DNA of 64,000 nucleotides. Source: UBA4720 sp038227135. Lineage in GTDB: Bacteria > Gemmatimonadota > Gemmatimonadetes > Gemmatimonadales > Gemmatimonadaceae. A program made the translations under genes and the position numbers. A model generated the notes under the pieces. That model saw only the letters and a list, made by a program, of their open reading frames with translations, was not told the origin of the DNA and made no database searches. The stretch is taken from assembly GCA_038227135.1 (NCBI GenBank), contig JBBRQC010000010.1, positions 17,904 through 81,903 of the forward strand. Reading direction: 5' to 3'. Position 1 is the stretch's first letter. Each line of letters starts with the position of its first letter. Positions 8,538-17,752 of the stretch are shown here, piece by piece.

Positions 8538-8864
8538 ATGTCGAATGCGCTGGAAGTGACTGATTCTGATTTCGAGCTGCAGATCGAGCAGCACAAGGGG
8601 CTCGCCGTGGTCGATTTCTGGGCGACCTGGTGTGCGCCGTGCCGCATGATCGCGCCCGTTCTGGATGCGCTTGCGATCGAATATCAGGGTAAGGCCAAAG
8701 TGGCCAAGGTCGACGTCGACACGAACATAAAGACCTCGACAAAATTCAACGTCCGCTCGATCCCGGCGATTCTGTTCTTCAAGGACGGGAAGCTCGTCGA
8801 CCAGGTGATCGGGTTCGTGGGCAAGCCGGCTCTGGCGGAGAAGTTCAAGCAGCACGCCGCGTAG
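8538..8864 (+). CDS. trxA: Thioredoxin
   Basis: The 108-residue protein carries the active site FWATWCAPCRM (Cys32 and Cys35), the cis-proline segment VRSIPAILFF and the terminal helix, all of normal thioredoxin length. It is the general cytosolic dithiol reductant. A TTGGAGA sits at good spacing from the ATG. A palindrome lies immediately upstream, and rsmI follows after 27 bases. Confidence 0.97.
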   Translation: MSNALEVTDSDFELQIEQHKGLAVVDFWATWCAPCRMIAPVLDALAIEYQGKAKVAKVDVDTNIKTSTKFNVRSIPAILFFKDGKLVDQVIGFVGKPALAEKFKQHAA

Positions 8865-8891
8865 GCAGCGGGGGCCAACCCCGGCCGGGCG

Positions 8892-9731
8892 ATGAGCTCC
8901 GCGCGCGCGGGGACTCTGTACCTGGTGAGTACTCCCATCGGCAACCTGGGAGACATGACGCATCGCGCGGTCGAGATCCTCTCCTCGGCCGCGCTGATCA
9001 TAGCGGAAGACACGCGCCACTCGCGCCGCCTGCTCGACCATTACAAGATCTCGACGCCGCTCAAGTCATACCACGAGCACAACGAGGCGCAGGAGACCCC
9101 GAAGCTGGTGGCGAGACTTAGCGCCGGGGAATCGATCGCACTGATCTCGGACGCGGGTACGCCGCTCATCTCGGATCCGGGCTCGCGGCTGGTCGCGGCG
9201 ACCCTCCAAGCCAATCTTCCAGTGGTCCCGATTCCGGGCGCATCGTCGGTAATGGCGGCGATCGTCGGATCCGGACTGCCGCTCGAGAGGTTCACCTTTG
9301 TGGGATTTCTTCCGCGCAAGGGACGCGAGCGGGGCGAAACGATGGCTGATGTCGTGGCGTCGCACTCTACCGTCGTGATGTTCGAAGCCGCCAATCGCGT
9401 CGGCGCAACGCTCGGTGCCCTCGCGGAGGCCGGCGCGGGCGGCCGCCAGGCGGTCGTTGCGCGGGAGCTCACGAAGCAGTTCGAGGAGTTCAAACGCGGC
9501 AGCGTGGCCGAGCTGGCTGGCGCCTACAAGGATGTGGATCCGAAGGGAGAAGTCGTGCTCGTCATCGCGGGCGCCGCAAAGTCGACGGTGTCGGAAAACG
9601 AGCTGAGCGATGCGGCGAGGAAGATGCGCGCCGAAGGGAATTCGCCCCGCGATGTGATGGAACACCTGATGTCCGGCCTGGGCGCACCGCGCAACCTCGC
9701 CTACAAGCTGGCGCACGAGAGCGAGCCATGA
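8892..9731 (+). CDS. rsmI: 16S rRNA (cytidine-1402-2'-O)-methyltransferase
   Basis: The 279-residue protein begins GTLYLVSTPIGNLGDMTHRA and includes AEDTRHSRRLL, SDAGTPLISDPG and PIPGASSVMAA. These are the SAM-dependent tetrapyrrole-methylase-fold motifs of RsmI, which 2'-O-methylates C1402 in the ribosomal decoding centre. The stop overlaps the start of the helicase gene by four bases (ATGA), so the two are translationally coupled. Confidence 0.96.
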   Translation: MSSARAGTLYLVSTPIGNLGDMTHRAVEILSSAALIIAEDTRHSRRLLDHYKISTPLKSYHEHNEAQETPKLVARLSAGESIALISDAGTPLISDPGSRLVAATLQANLPVVPIPGASSVMAAIVGSGLPLERFTFVGFLPRKGRERGETMADVVASHSTVVMFEAANRVGATLGALAEAGAGGRQAVVARELTKQFEEFKRGSVAELAGAYKDVDPKGEVVLVIAGAAKSTVSENELSDAARKMRAEGNSPRDVMEHLMSGLGAPRNLAYKLAHESEP

Positions 9732-11962
9732 TTGCGCGCCCGGACTGGGATGTCCCGATCGTCTACACCGCCTCGGGTCCAGCGGAGGAAGAAGTCGTCA
9801 GGGAGCGGGAGCTTACTCCTCTCGACCGCACGGCGATCGAGCACGACCTCGGCCCCGCCGGCGCCGTCGCGCGGGTTCTCACACAGTACGAAGACCGCGA
9901 GAGCCAGCGTCAGATGGCTGGCGTCGTCGCCGATCTCTACAACGACGGCGGAGTCGGTCTGCTGGAAGCGGGGACCGGCGTCGGAAAATCGCTCGCCTAT
10001 CTCGTGCCCGCGCTTCGTTGGGCCGCCAACAACGGGGAGCGTACGGTTGTCTCGACGAACACGATAAATCTTCAGGAGCAACTCGTCCGCAAGGATCTTC
10101 CGTTCCTCGCGAAAGCGTTCGAGGGAGAGCAGGAGGTCCGGTTCGCACTGCTCAAGGGATGGCGGAACTACATCTGCCTGCTGCGCCTCGCGCAGGGCAA
10201 GCTCCTCGCGTCCACTCTGCTCGCCGACGAGTCACGCGCGGAGCTCGATGCAATTGCCGAATGGGCGGAGCAAACGACGGACGGATCACTCGCCGATCTC
10301 CCGTCGCGTCCGCGACCCGAGGTATGGGACGAAGTAGCGGCCGAGCCGGACCTGTGCCGAAAATCCGCCTGCCCGCATTACGGTGCGTGTTTTCTCTTCC
10401 AGGCCCGACGCGCCGCGGCGAAAGCAGATGTCGTGGTTGTGAATCATCACCTGCTGATGTCGGACGTGGCGGTGCGGCGGGCGCAGCAGAACTGGGAGGA
10501 CACCGCGGTGATTCCGGCGTACTCGCGACTCGTCGTGGACGAAGCGCACCACGTCGAAGACGCGGCCGCCGCTCACCTCGGCACCTCGGTGAGCAGCCGC
10601 GGTCTTCAGCAGCTGTTCTCCCGACTGACACGCCACGGCGCTGGTACGCGCGCCAGTCGCGGGCTGCTGCACGCGCTGGAAGCAAGGCTCGTGGCGGCGC
10701 CCGATCTCCTCAATGCCGCGAGTCTGGACATCGTACGAAAGAGCCTGTTGCCGAGCGTCGATGCGGCGAGAGAGAAGGGGACGTTTCTGTTCGACCTTTT
10801 ACACAGCTATCTGCAAGTGCGTGGTGAGCTGGTTCAGCGGCTCACGTCCGATTTTGCGCGGGATCCGATCTGGAACGCCGGGCTCGGCGCTGCCCTCACC
10901 GACTTGCTCGGAGAGATCACCATGCTCAAATCCGGACTCGAGATGGTCCGCACCCGCCTGGAGGGCGCGAAAAAGCCCGACGAGACGGTGATGCCGCTCA
11001 TCGGCGAAATGGCGGCGGTGGGGCGTCGCCTCGAGGGGGCCGCGCTCGCGCTCGAGACCACGTTGCGTCCACCGGTGGGCGAGCCGATGGTGCGATGGGT
11101 GGAGCAGCGAGGGCGCGACGGGAATGTCGCCGTCATGTCGGTGCCGCTGGATCTCGCGCCGATCCTTCGCGAAGACCTGTTCAAGAAAGTCGAAACGGCG
11201 ATTCTGACGAGCGCGACTCTCACCAGCGATGCTCGATTCGATTTCCTGTCACGCCGGCTTGGGCTCGATTCGAAGGACTCGAATGTCGTGGCGGAAATAT
11301 TTCCCTCACCGTTCGAGTACGGGACCCACGCGCTTTTCATGGTTCCGACGGACGCGCCCGCGCCGAACACCGATTCCAGCGGGCACATGCAGGCGGTGGT
11401 GCGAAGCATCATCGACGTCACCGGCGCTGCTGATGGCGGCGTATTCGCGCTGTTCACCAGCCACCGCGACGTGAAAGCGGCGGCGCACGAGCTGCGCGCG
11501 CGCGGGGTCGAGCGGTCTCGCCCGCTGTACGTCCACGGCGAGGACACCCGCGACAATCTTCTCAGAAACTTTCGGGAATCGGGGCGCGCGGTGCTTCTCG
11601 GAACGGCGTCGTTCTGGGAGGGCGTAGACGTGCCCGGTCGCGCGCTCCAGGGCCTGATCATCGCGCGACTGCCATTCCGTGTGCCGACAGAGCCGGTGAC
11701 CGCTGCTCACTGCGAAGCGATCGTGGAGCGCGGGGGCGACGCGTTCGCGGAGTACATGGTGCCGCACGCCGCGCTCCGCCTGAAGCAGGGATTCGGCAGA
11801 CTGATCCGCACGGCAACCGATCGCGGCGTTATCGTGCTTGTAGATCCTCGTGCTGTGAACAAAGGCTACGGCCGGGCGCTGCTGAGGGATTTGCCGCCAG
11901 CTCGCCGGGTGTTCGGCCCGTGGAAAACGATCGTGAAGCAACTCCAGGACTTCTACTCGTGA
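9728..11962 (+). CDS. DinG/XPD-type ATP-dependent DNA helicase
   Basis: The 744-residue superfamily 2 helicase shows Walker A EAGTGVGKS (about 80-88), a cysteine set consistent with an iron-sulfur cluster (ICLLRL, then LCRKSACPHYGAC), the DEAH box VVDEAHH, and helicase motifs V/VI near LGTASFWEGVDVPG and QGFGRLIRT. Such enzymes unwind 5'-tailed DNA and resolve R-loops or DNA damage. There is no N-terminal exonuclease domain. It is coupled to rsmI; no LexA-like box was seen before the pair. Confidence 0.9.
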   Translation: MIARPDWDVPIVYTASGPAEEEVVRERELTPLDRTAIEHDLGPAGAVARVLTQYEDRESQRQMAGVVADLYNDGGVGLLEAGTGVGKSLAYLVPALRWAANNGERTVVSTNTINLQEQLVRKDLPFLAKAFEGEQEVRFALLKGWRNYICLLRLAQGKLLASTLLADESRAELDAIAEWAEQTTDGSLADLPSRPRPEVWDEVAAEPDLCRKSACPHYGACFLFQARRAAAKADVVVVNHHLLMSDVAVRRAQQNWEDTAVIPAYSRLVVDEAHHVEDAAAAHLGTSVSSRGLQQLFSRLTRHGAGTRASRGLLHALEARLVAAPDLLNAASLDIVRKSLLPSVDAAREKGTFLFDLLHSYLQVRGELVQRLTSDFARDPIWNAGLGAALTDLLGEITMLKSGLEMVRTRLEGAKKPDETVMPLIGEMAAVGRRLEGAALALETTLRPPVGEPMVRWVEQRGRDGNVAVMSVPLDLAPILREDLFKKVETAILTSATLTSDARFDFLSRRLGLDSKDSNVVAEIFPSPFEYGTHALFMVPTDAPAPNTDSSGHMQAVVRSIIDVTGAADGGVFALFTSHRDVKAAAHELRARGVERSRPLYVHGEDTRDNLLRNFRESGRAVLLGTASFWEGVDVPGRALQGLIIARLPFRVPTEPVTAAHCEAIVERGGDAFAEYMVPHAALRLKQGFGRLIRTATDRGVIVLVDPRAVNKGYGRALLRDLPPARRVFGPWKTIVKQLQDFYS

Positions 11963-11974
11963 CCAACAACTGAG

Positions 11975-12601
11975 ATGCCCAACAGGAAATACCGTCCGGG
12001 AAAGATCGTCTGCGTCGGCCGCAACTATCGCGAGCACGCCAAGGAGATGGGAAACGAGGTACCGAAGGAGCCTTTGATCTTTCTGAAGCCGCCGTCGAGC
12101 GTGGTCTGGGAAAATGACCCGATCAAGCTGCCGAGCGCGTCATCGAAGGTCGAGCACGAAGGCGAAATCGGGGTCGTCGTAGGGAAGACACTGTCCTGGG
12201 TGTCTGAATCGGATGCGGTGCGTGGGATCAGGGGGATAATCGCCGTAAACGATGTGACCGCCCGGGACCTCCAGAAGAGCGACGGACAGTGGACTAGAGC
12301 GAAGGGTTTTGATACCTTTTGTCCTCTGGGAGAGGAGTCGTCAAAGCTTCCGGACCTCGACAGCCTGAGCGTCGTCACGCGAGTGAACGGCGTCGAGCGG
12401 CAGAGGGGGAAAAGCAGTGAGATGGTCTTCTCGATCCCATCCCTCCTCGCCTACATCTCGCGCATAATGACATTGGAGCCCGGAGACCTCATCGCAACAG
12501 GAACGCCCGCCGGCGTGGGTGCGCTCATTCCCGGCGATGTCGTCGAAGTGGAGATTCCAGGTGTCAGCCGCGTGACCAACCCCGTACAAGAGAGCCGATA
12601 G
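11975..12601 (+). CDS. Fumarylacetoacetate hydrolase-family protein
   Basis: The 208-residue single-domain FAH fold begins KIVCVGRNYREHAKEMGN. It carries the metal-binding acidic residues HEGEIGVV and NDVTARDLQ and ends with the GDLIATGTPAGVG loop. Relatives include oxaloacetate decarboxylases, acylpyruvases and 2-hydroxyhepta-2,4-diene-1,7-dioate isomerases. The substrate cannot be chosen from sequence. It sits 12 bases after the helicase gene and abuts the aminotransferase gene. Confidence 0.88.
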   Translation: MPNRKYRPGKIVCVGRNYREHAKEMGNEVPKEPLIFLKPPSSVVWENDPIKLPSASSKVEHEGEIGVVVGKTLSWVSESDAVRGIRGIIAVNDVTARDLQKSDGQWTRAKGFDTFCPLGEESSKLPDLDSLSVVTRVNGVERQRGKSSEMVFSIPSLLAYISRIMTLEPGDLIATGTPAGVGALIPGDVVEVEIPGVSRVTNPVQESR

Positions 12602-13842
12602 TGCCACCCTACACAGATCGTCTGCTCAGCCTGCCCGAGTACCCCCTCTCGGGAATCCCCGAGAAGAAGCGCGATCTCATCGCGCGCGGAGTCGACGTCA
12701 TCGACCTCGGCGCCGGCGATGCTGACCTGTCGCCGCCAACGGTCGTAATCGAACGACTTGCCGCAGCCGCGCGTATTCCTACCATGAGCCGGTACGGATT
12801 CGCACTGGGCCTCGTCGAATATCGCGAGGCCGTAGCGCGCTTCATGAAGCGGAGATTCAATCAGGAATTCAATCCGCTCAAGGAGATCATCCCGCTCATC
12901 GGCTCGAAGGAGGGCATCTCGCATCTCGCGTTCGCCTATACCACGAAAGGCGACTACACCATCGTCCCGGAGCCCGGTTACAACTCGTACGTGGGCGGCA
13001 CCCTGCTGGCTGAAGCGACGCCTTACAAGTACCCCCTTCGTCCCGAGAACGGATTCCTGATCGATCTGGACAAGGTTCCGGCTGAGGTGCTCAAGAAAAC
13101 CAAGATTCTGTATCTGAACTATCCGAACAATCCGACCTCGGCAGTCGCGCCCAAGGAGTATCTGGAGGACATGGTTCGGCGCTGCAAGGAACTGGATATC
13201 CTGCTGGTGTATGACAATGCCTACTCGGAGCTTGCCTACGACGGATACGTTCCGCCCAGCATCTTCGAGATCGAAGGCGCGCGCGACGTTGCGATCGAGT
13301 TCCACTCCATGTCCAAGACGTACAACATGACGGGCTGGCGGTGCGGGTGGGCGTGTGGCAAGCAGGAGTTCATCGCAGGACTGGCGAAGGTGAAGTCATT
13401 CATCGATACGGGGACATTCATGGGGATTCAGGCAGCCGCCGCGACAGCGCTCGACGAGTGCGCTGACTGGATTCCGTCCAACGTCGCGGAGTTCAAGAGA
13501 CGTCGCGATGCGGCTGCGGATTCTTTCAGCGAAGCGGGATTTCCCGTCGCACGGCCCAAGGCCACGATGTACATCTGGTGCCCGCTTCCCAAGAATATCC
13601 CGAGCGCGGTTTTCGGAGAGCGTCTGCTCCAGGATGAAGGCGTAATAGTCCTGCCGGGCTCGGCCTTTGGTCCCGGCGGTGAAGGATTCTTCCGGGTCTC
13701 GTTCATCGTGTCCCCCGAAAGACTCCGCGAAGCGGCTACGCGCGCCGGTCGGGTGCTGAAGAAGCTCGTGGCGCAGGCAGGCGGGGACGACGCGCGAGCG
13801 GGACGTCGCGCGGAGCCGATAGCTGGAATGGCGCGCGCCTGA
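12601..13842 (+). CDS. Class I/II pyridoxal-phosphate aminotransferase
   Basis: The 413-residue protein has the PLP lysine in FHSMSKTYNMTGWR (Lys239), the substrate-binding YLNYPNNPTSA and the AYSELAYDG loop. The overall pattern is close to LL-diaminopimelate/alanine-type aminotransferases, which would make lysine and cell-wall diaminopimelate, but related enzymes act on other amino acids. The GTG start shares one base with the upstream TAG. The end overlaps the following gene by one base. Confidence 0.88.
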   Translation: MPPYTDRLLSLPEYPLSGIPEKKRDLIARGVDVIDLGAGDADLSPPTVVIERLAAAARIPTMSRYGFALGLVEYREAVARFMKRRFNQEFNPLKEIIPLIGSKEGISHLAFAYTTKGDYTIVPEPGYNSYVGGTLLAEATPYKYPLRPENGFLIDLDKVPAEVLKKTKILYLNYPNNPTSAVAPKEYLEDMVRRCKELDILLVYDNAYSELAYDGYVPPSIFEIEGARDVAIEFHSMSKTYNMTGWRCGWACGKQEFIAGLAKVKSFIDTGTFMGIQAAAATALDECADWIPSNVAEFKRRRDAAADSFSEAGFPVARPKATMYIWCPLPKNIPSAVFGERLLQDEGVIVLPGSAFGPGGEGFFRVSFIVSPERLREAATRAGRVLKKLVAQAGGDDARAGRRAEPIAGMARA

Positions 13843-14699
13843 TGATCTTCCGGCGCGTCGCGACCAGTCCAGACGGATCGAGGAAGAGGCTTTCGAAGCC
13901 CTTTCTCGTTTCGTTTGGCGTTCACCTGGTCGTGGGAGTGGCACTGATGCGGATGCTGATCGTCAACATGGACGTTTCGAGGAATCGAAAGCGCCAGGCT
14001 GTTCCGGAGCAGCGCATCGGGTTCGTGCAGATCTCGGGCGGCGTGAAAACGCCGGTGGCGGGCAAGAGCGGTGGCGACGGGAAGCCGTTCACGCCGCGCG
14101 AGATCCACGTCGTGGCACCCGTCGCTGTTCCTACCACCATTCCAGCGCCTTCGGGTCCGGCGACGAAGCCGGCTGAAGAAGGGACAGGTCCGCTGGTTGG
14201 TACCGGCGGCCCGACCCGGGGAGTTCGCCCCCAGTATTCGGATCCCAGGGTATGGGAGCCGCCGGGTGGTGTGGTCAGCACTCCGAAGACCGTGAAGCAG
14301 ACGCTCGACAGTCTGATCGCCGATGCCATCGCGCCGTACAACGATTCCATCGCGGCGGCCGCGCAGCGGCGCGATCCGACGGATTGGACCATCGAAAAGG
14401 GCGGCTACAAGTGGGGCATAGACAAAAGGGCGATACGACTCGGACCTGTCTCTATTCCAACGGCGTTGCTCGCTATGCTTCCGCTCAACCTTCAGGGCAA
14501 TCCGACAACGATACAGCGTGACCGTGCCTATGCATCCATGAATGCAGACATCAACTGGCACGCGCAGCAAGCCATCAACGAAGCCGATTTCATGAAGGCC
14601 GTGCGCAGCATCCGCGAACGAAAGGAGCGCGAGCGGGCCGCGGTGCTCTCCGGATCATCGTCGCCGGCGAAGGATCGTTCCGGGGACCAGAACCCATAG
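13842..14699 (+). CDS. TonB-like N-terminus, membrane-anchored proline-rich protein
   Basis: The 285-residue protein has one hydrophobic segment near residues 19-40 (FLVSFGVHLVVGVALMRML) with the Ser-x3-His pattern of TonB transmembrane helices. A Pro/Gly/Thr-rich region follows (about 60-145), as in TonB periplasmic spacers. No TonB C-terminal domain is seen. The last half is a charged region with KQTLDSLIADAI and a helical REIRERKERER-like tail. It may be a variant energy transducer or an unrelated anchored protein. It is probably cotranscribed with the aminotransferase gene. Confidence 0.55.
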   Translation: MIFRRVATSPDGSRKRLSKPFLVSFGVHLVVGVALMRMLIVNMDVSRNRKRQAVPEQRIGFVQISGGVKTPVAGKSGGDGKPFTPREIHVVAPVAVPTTIPAPSGPATKPAEEGTGPLVGTGGPTRGVRPQYSDPRVWEPPGGVVSTPKTVKQTLDSLIADAIAPYNDSIAAAAQRRDPTDWTIEKGGYKWGIDKRAIRLGPVSIPTALLAMLPLNLQGNPTTIQRDRAYASMNADINWHAQQAINEADFMKAVRSIRERKERERAAVLSGSSSPAKDRSGDQNP

Positions 14700-14932
14700 T
14701 CTGGCATCCCTGTTGATCTGGGGCAGTCATCCCGGTTGATCTGGTTTAAGTGCAACAGAACGGGTGCGAGTTGTCAGTAGCGTAGATGCCGGTGAGAAGT
14801 TCACTGCGCCCAGACGTATCCCCTTGGCGTTCGGAGCAACTGCTTATGCCTAACGCCAATATTGACGGTCCCGACCTCATGAACTGAGCTTGACGCTGCG
14901 CCACTCACGACTGGCCCCCGTTCGGTTGGAGT

Positions 14933-15358
14933 TCAGGTGAACTGAGCAAATCCGACGGTATTGCCCCCCGGCTCGCGAACGTAGATCTCGCTGCTTCCGT
15001 AGAAAGTCTTGTGTCGTGGTTTCACCACCGGCGCCCCGGTCAGTGATTTCACGACCTGATCCAGATCGTCGACCGTTATGAACAAGGCCACCGAGTGACC
15101 CATCAAGTCTCCCGCGGCGCCGGGCTGCTCGTGGATGACGCTAGCTCGTGTCTGGTACATGATCTCTACGGATCCCAGCTGCACGCTGGCGAAGATCAGT
15201 TTTCCATCGGGGCCGGGAACCTCGTTCGTCACGGCGAAGCCAAGGCGATCGACCCAGAACTTGAGGCATGGCTCGACGGCCTCCACGATGAGAACCGGAG
15301 TCAGCTGTTTAAGTGACGCGCTCAGTTTGCCGGACGCGCCCATAGACTCTGCAGACAT
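14933..15358 (-). CDS. VOC-family (glyoxalase/bleomycin-resistance fold) protein
   Basis: The product (141 residues from the chosen ATG) has the VOC repeats LTPVLIVEAVEPCLKFW and HSVALFITVDDLDQVVKSL, ending with IYVREPGGNTVGFAQF. It is probably a small metal-dependent dioxygenase- or isomerase-fold enzyme of unknown substrate. A GGAGG six bases before the selected ATG rules out the longer frame beginning 20 codons upstream. It stands alone downstream of lexA on the same strand. Confidence 0.8.
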   Translation of the reverse strand: MSAESMGASGKLSASLKQLTPVLIVEAVEPCLKFWVDRLGFAVTNEVPGPDGKLIFASVQLGSVEIMYQTRASVIHEQPGAAGDLMGHSVALFITVDDLDQVVKSLTGAPVVKPRHKTFYGSSEIYVREPGGNTVGFAQFT

Positions 15359-15432
15359 CCCAACCTCCAGAAATGATCGTGGCCTCTCGGCCGCAAGGTA
15401 CGGCAGGGAAAAGCACAAGGATTGAAACGAAC

Positions 15433-15456
15433 AGCGGCCGGCTCTCGCCGACCGCT
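15433..15456 (-). terminator. Hairpin after lexA
   Basis: Ten-base arms (AGCGGTCGGC with GCCGGCCGCT, one G-U pair, loop GAGA) form a stable stem 24 bases past the lexA stop, followed on that strand by GTTCGTTTC. It is likely a rho-independent terminator with a weak U tract. Confidence 0.5.
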
Positions 15457-15479
15457 AAACTACCGCCGAAAGGTCCGGT

Positions 15480-16127
15480 TTACGAATGGAGCGTGTTGCT
15501 CCCGTTGTTGGCGTCGAATCCGGGACGGAAAACTCCGCAGACAACTCCCAACACTCCGAAATCCATCCCTGGCTGAACCGTGATGTCGCGGTCTGCGGGA
15601 TTCGCGGCTTCGAGGACGACCGTTCCGGACCGCTGAGTAAACGTCTTGACGGTTGCTTCTTCACCGAGACGCGCGGCGATGACGTCCTGGTCGCGAGCGT
15701 TCTGCCGCGGGTTCACCATCACGTAATCACCGTCGTTGATGCATTTGCCCACCATGCTGTCGCCCTTCACCTTGAGAAAAAAGACATCCTCCGAAGGCAC
15801 GAAGCGGCGATCGATGGTTATGAATCCCTGGCGGTGCTCCGGAAGAAGCGCGGGCTCGCCAGCGTGAACCTTTCCGTAGTAGGGAACAGGCTGCGTCCGC
15901 AGGGCGCCACCAAAGCCCAGGAGGTTGACGCCGCGTGATCTCGACGGATCTCGCTCTATGTAGCCCTTCTTTGCGAGCGACTGGAGAAGATCGGAAACTG
16001 TCTTCGTCGATTTGATCTTGAACTGCTTTCCGATGTCTCGAATGCTGGGCTGATACGTTCTCTCGGCCGTGAAATCGAGCAGGTAGTGGTAAACCGAGCT
16101 CTCGAGCTTTGTTAGTGGCTCGGCCAT
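15480..16127 (-). CDS. lexA: LexA SOS repressor
   Basis: The product (215 residues from this start) has an N-terminal winged helix (LTKLESSVYHYLL to YIERDPSRSRG). The C-terminal S24 self-cleavage domain follows. The cleavage bond is Ala-Gly in KVHAGEPAL (Ala89-Gly90), with catalytic Ser124 in GDSMVG and Lys161 in EEATVK. RecA-stimulated autoproteolysis would derepress the SOS genes. An ATG 19 codons upstream would leave almost no leader after the predicted promoter. The internal ATG with AGGGA upstream aligns with LexA starts elsewhere and is preferred. Confidence 0.93.
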   Translation of the reverse strand: MAEPLTKLESSVYHYLLDFTAERTYQPSIRDIGKQFKIKSTKTVSDLLQSLAKKGYIERDPSRSRGVNLLGFGGALRTQPVPYYGKVHAGEPALLPEHRQGFITIDRRFVPSEDVFFLKVKGDSMVGKCINDGDYVMVNPRQNARDQDVIAARLGEEATVKTFTQRSGTVVLEAANPADRDITVQPGMDFGVLGVVCGVFRPGFDANNGSNTLHS

Positions 16128-16193
16128 CTGATATATCCCTGGAAGTGGCGAAACCCGTGTCGGGGCAGGTCCCGCGTTTGACATCGATGCCCT

Positions 16194-16222
16194 AATGTGT
16201 GTACGGAATCGTACCCGGTCAA
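16194..16222 (-). promoter_or_regulatory. lexA promoter with embedded palindromic LexA box
   Basis: On the minus strand TTGACC is followed after 17 bases by CACATT, a plausible sigma-70 promoter. The spacer contains GTACGATTCCGTAC, a perfect inverted repeat with five-base arms (at 16201-16214). An operator between -35 and -10 of lexA is what autorepression would require. It is a candidate LexA box of the form GTAC-N6-GTAC. Confidence 0.6.
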
Positions 16223-16250
16223 CAGTTTCCGCGACCGGCCCTCTTTTTTG

Positions 16251-17699
16251 TTACGCGCGAAGCGCCAGGAGTGCTTTGTCGATCCGCTTCAGCGCAAGCT
16301 CCCTCCCCATCTGGATCAGCATTTCGAAGATTCCGGGGCTGACTGTAAGTCCGGTGAGCGCGACCCTCAAAGGCTGGAAAATCTTGCCAGCGCTCACGCC
16401 CCGGGACTCGGCAAGCTCTCTGAGCGACGCTTCGAGCCGCCCAACGTCCCAATCTGGCGCGCCAGCCAGGGCGATGCGTGTTGCCCGCAGGAGATCGGAA
16501 GCCTCGGTTGGGTCTTTCCAGTTCTTGGCTACCGCCACGGGGTCATACTCGATGTCATCGAGGAAATACGGGCCCGCCTGGCGGACGATGTCGTCAATTG
16601 TACGGGAACGGACCCTCAGCAGATCGAGCAACCGAAGATACCAGTCGCGCCTCGCCACCAGCTCTTCCTCCGTGGCCAGACGGGCGGTGACTATTGCCGG
16701 CGTGACGCGCGGCTCCAGCTCCTCGAGCGGAATCATCGACAGGTGCTGTCCGTTCATCCACTCGAGTTTCTTGGGATCGAAGATCGCTGCTTTCTTCTGC
16801 AGGCCATCGACGCTGAAGAGCTCCGTCATCTCCGGCATGGTCATCACCTCTCGGTCTCCGCCGGGAGACCAGCCGAGTAACGCAAGGAAGTTGAGCATCG
16901 CGCCGGGAAGGAGCCCGTAATGCTGGTAGTCTCCCACTGCGGTCGCGCCATGACGCTTGCTCAGCTTCTTCCCATCGAGTCCGTGGATCATCGGCAGGTG
17001 AGCAAATGTCGGCAGGGGAGCGCCTAGCGCGCGGTAGAGCAGAATCTGCTTTGGTGTGTTCGAGATATGGTCATCTCCGCGCATGACCACAGTGATGCCC
17101 ATCGCAATGTCGTCAGACACTACCGCGAGATTGTAGATCGGCGTCCCGTCCGAGCGAAGGATGACGAAGTCCTCGATGTCCTTGTTCGGGAAAGCGATTC
17201 TCTCGTGAACCATGTCATCCCACTCCGTCGTACCCTCCGGCACGCGGAAGCGGACGACGTACGGCTCTCCAGCCGCGACTCTGCGCTCCACCTCTTCTCG
17301 CGGGAGGCGATCGCAGCGGCGATCGTACTTGAACGCTTCCTTGCGCGACTCCGCCTCGCGCCGACGCTCGTCGAGCTCGGCCGGAGTGCAGAAGCAGCGG
17401 TAAGCCGCGCCCGTCTCCAGGAGCTTGCGCGCATCCTCCCGGTGTCGAGGGAGATTGGCACCCTGATAGACGACGCCGTTGTCCCAGTCGAGTCCGAGCC
17501 ACTGCAATCCTTCAAAAATCGCGCGAGTGCTCTCGTCCGTGCTGCGTGCCTTGTCGGTGTCTTCGATGCGGAGCAGGAACTCGCCGCCGAACTTCCGCGC
17601 GTAGAGCCAGTTGAACAGCGCCGTGCGCGCACCCCCAACGTGGAGATATCCAGTTGGAGATGGGGCGAAGCGCAGACGCGGTTTGGTGCCTTTTGTCAT
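16251..17699 (-). CDS. gltX: Glutamyl-tRNA synthetase
   Basis: The 482-residue class I enzyme has the HIGH-type motif APSPTGYLHVGGART, the KMSKS-type motif KKLSKRHG and the anticodon-binding C-terminal domain. It charges tRNA-Glu, and possibly tRNA-Gln if the organism uses the amidotransferase route. It lies between tRNA-Ser(GCU) and lexA on the same strand. Confidence 0.97.
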   Translation of the reverse strand: MTKGTKPRLRFAPSPTGYLHVGGARTALFNWLYARKFGGEFLLRIEDTDKARSTDESTRAIFEGLQWLGLDWDNGVVYQGANLPRHREDARKLLETGAAYRCFCTPAELDERRREAESRKEAFKYDRRCDRLPREEVERRVAAGEPYVVRFRVPEGTTEWDDMVHERIAFPNKDIEDFVILRSDGTPIYNLAVVSDDIAMGITVVMRGDDHISNTPKQILLYRALGAPLPTFAHLPMIHGLDGKKLSKRHGATAVGDYQHYGLLPGAMLNFLALLGWSPGGDREVMTMPEMTELFSVDGLQKKAAIFDPKKLEWMNGQHLSMIPLEELEPRVTPAIVTARLATEEELVARRDWYLRLLDLLRVRSRTIDDIVRQAGPYFLDDIEYDPVAVAKNWKDPTEASDLLRATRIALAGAPDWDVGRLEASLRELAESRGVSAGKIFQPLRVALTGLTVSPGIFEMLIQMGRELALKRIDKALLALRA

Positions 17700-17719
17700 C
17701 GGTCACTCGAAAATGAACA

Positions 17720-17748
17720 GCGGGTCCACACTGGATGCGCGGACCCGC
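17720..17748 (-). terminator. Hairpin between tRNA-Ser(GCU) and gltX
   Basis: Eight-base perfect arms GCGGGTCC and GGACCCGC flank a 13-base loop. On the minus strand the stem is followed by TGTTCATTTTC. It may terminate the tRNA transcript or be the 3'-processing flank of the tRNA. Confidence 0.45.
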
Positions 17749-17752
17749 CGAG

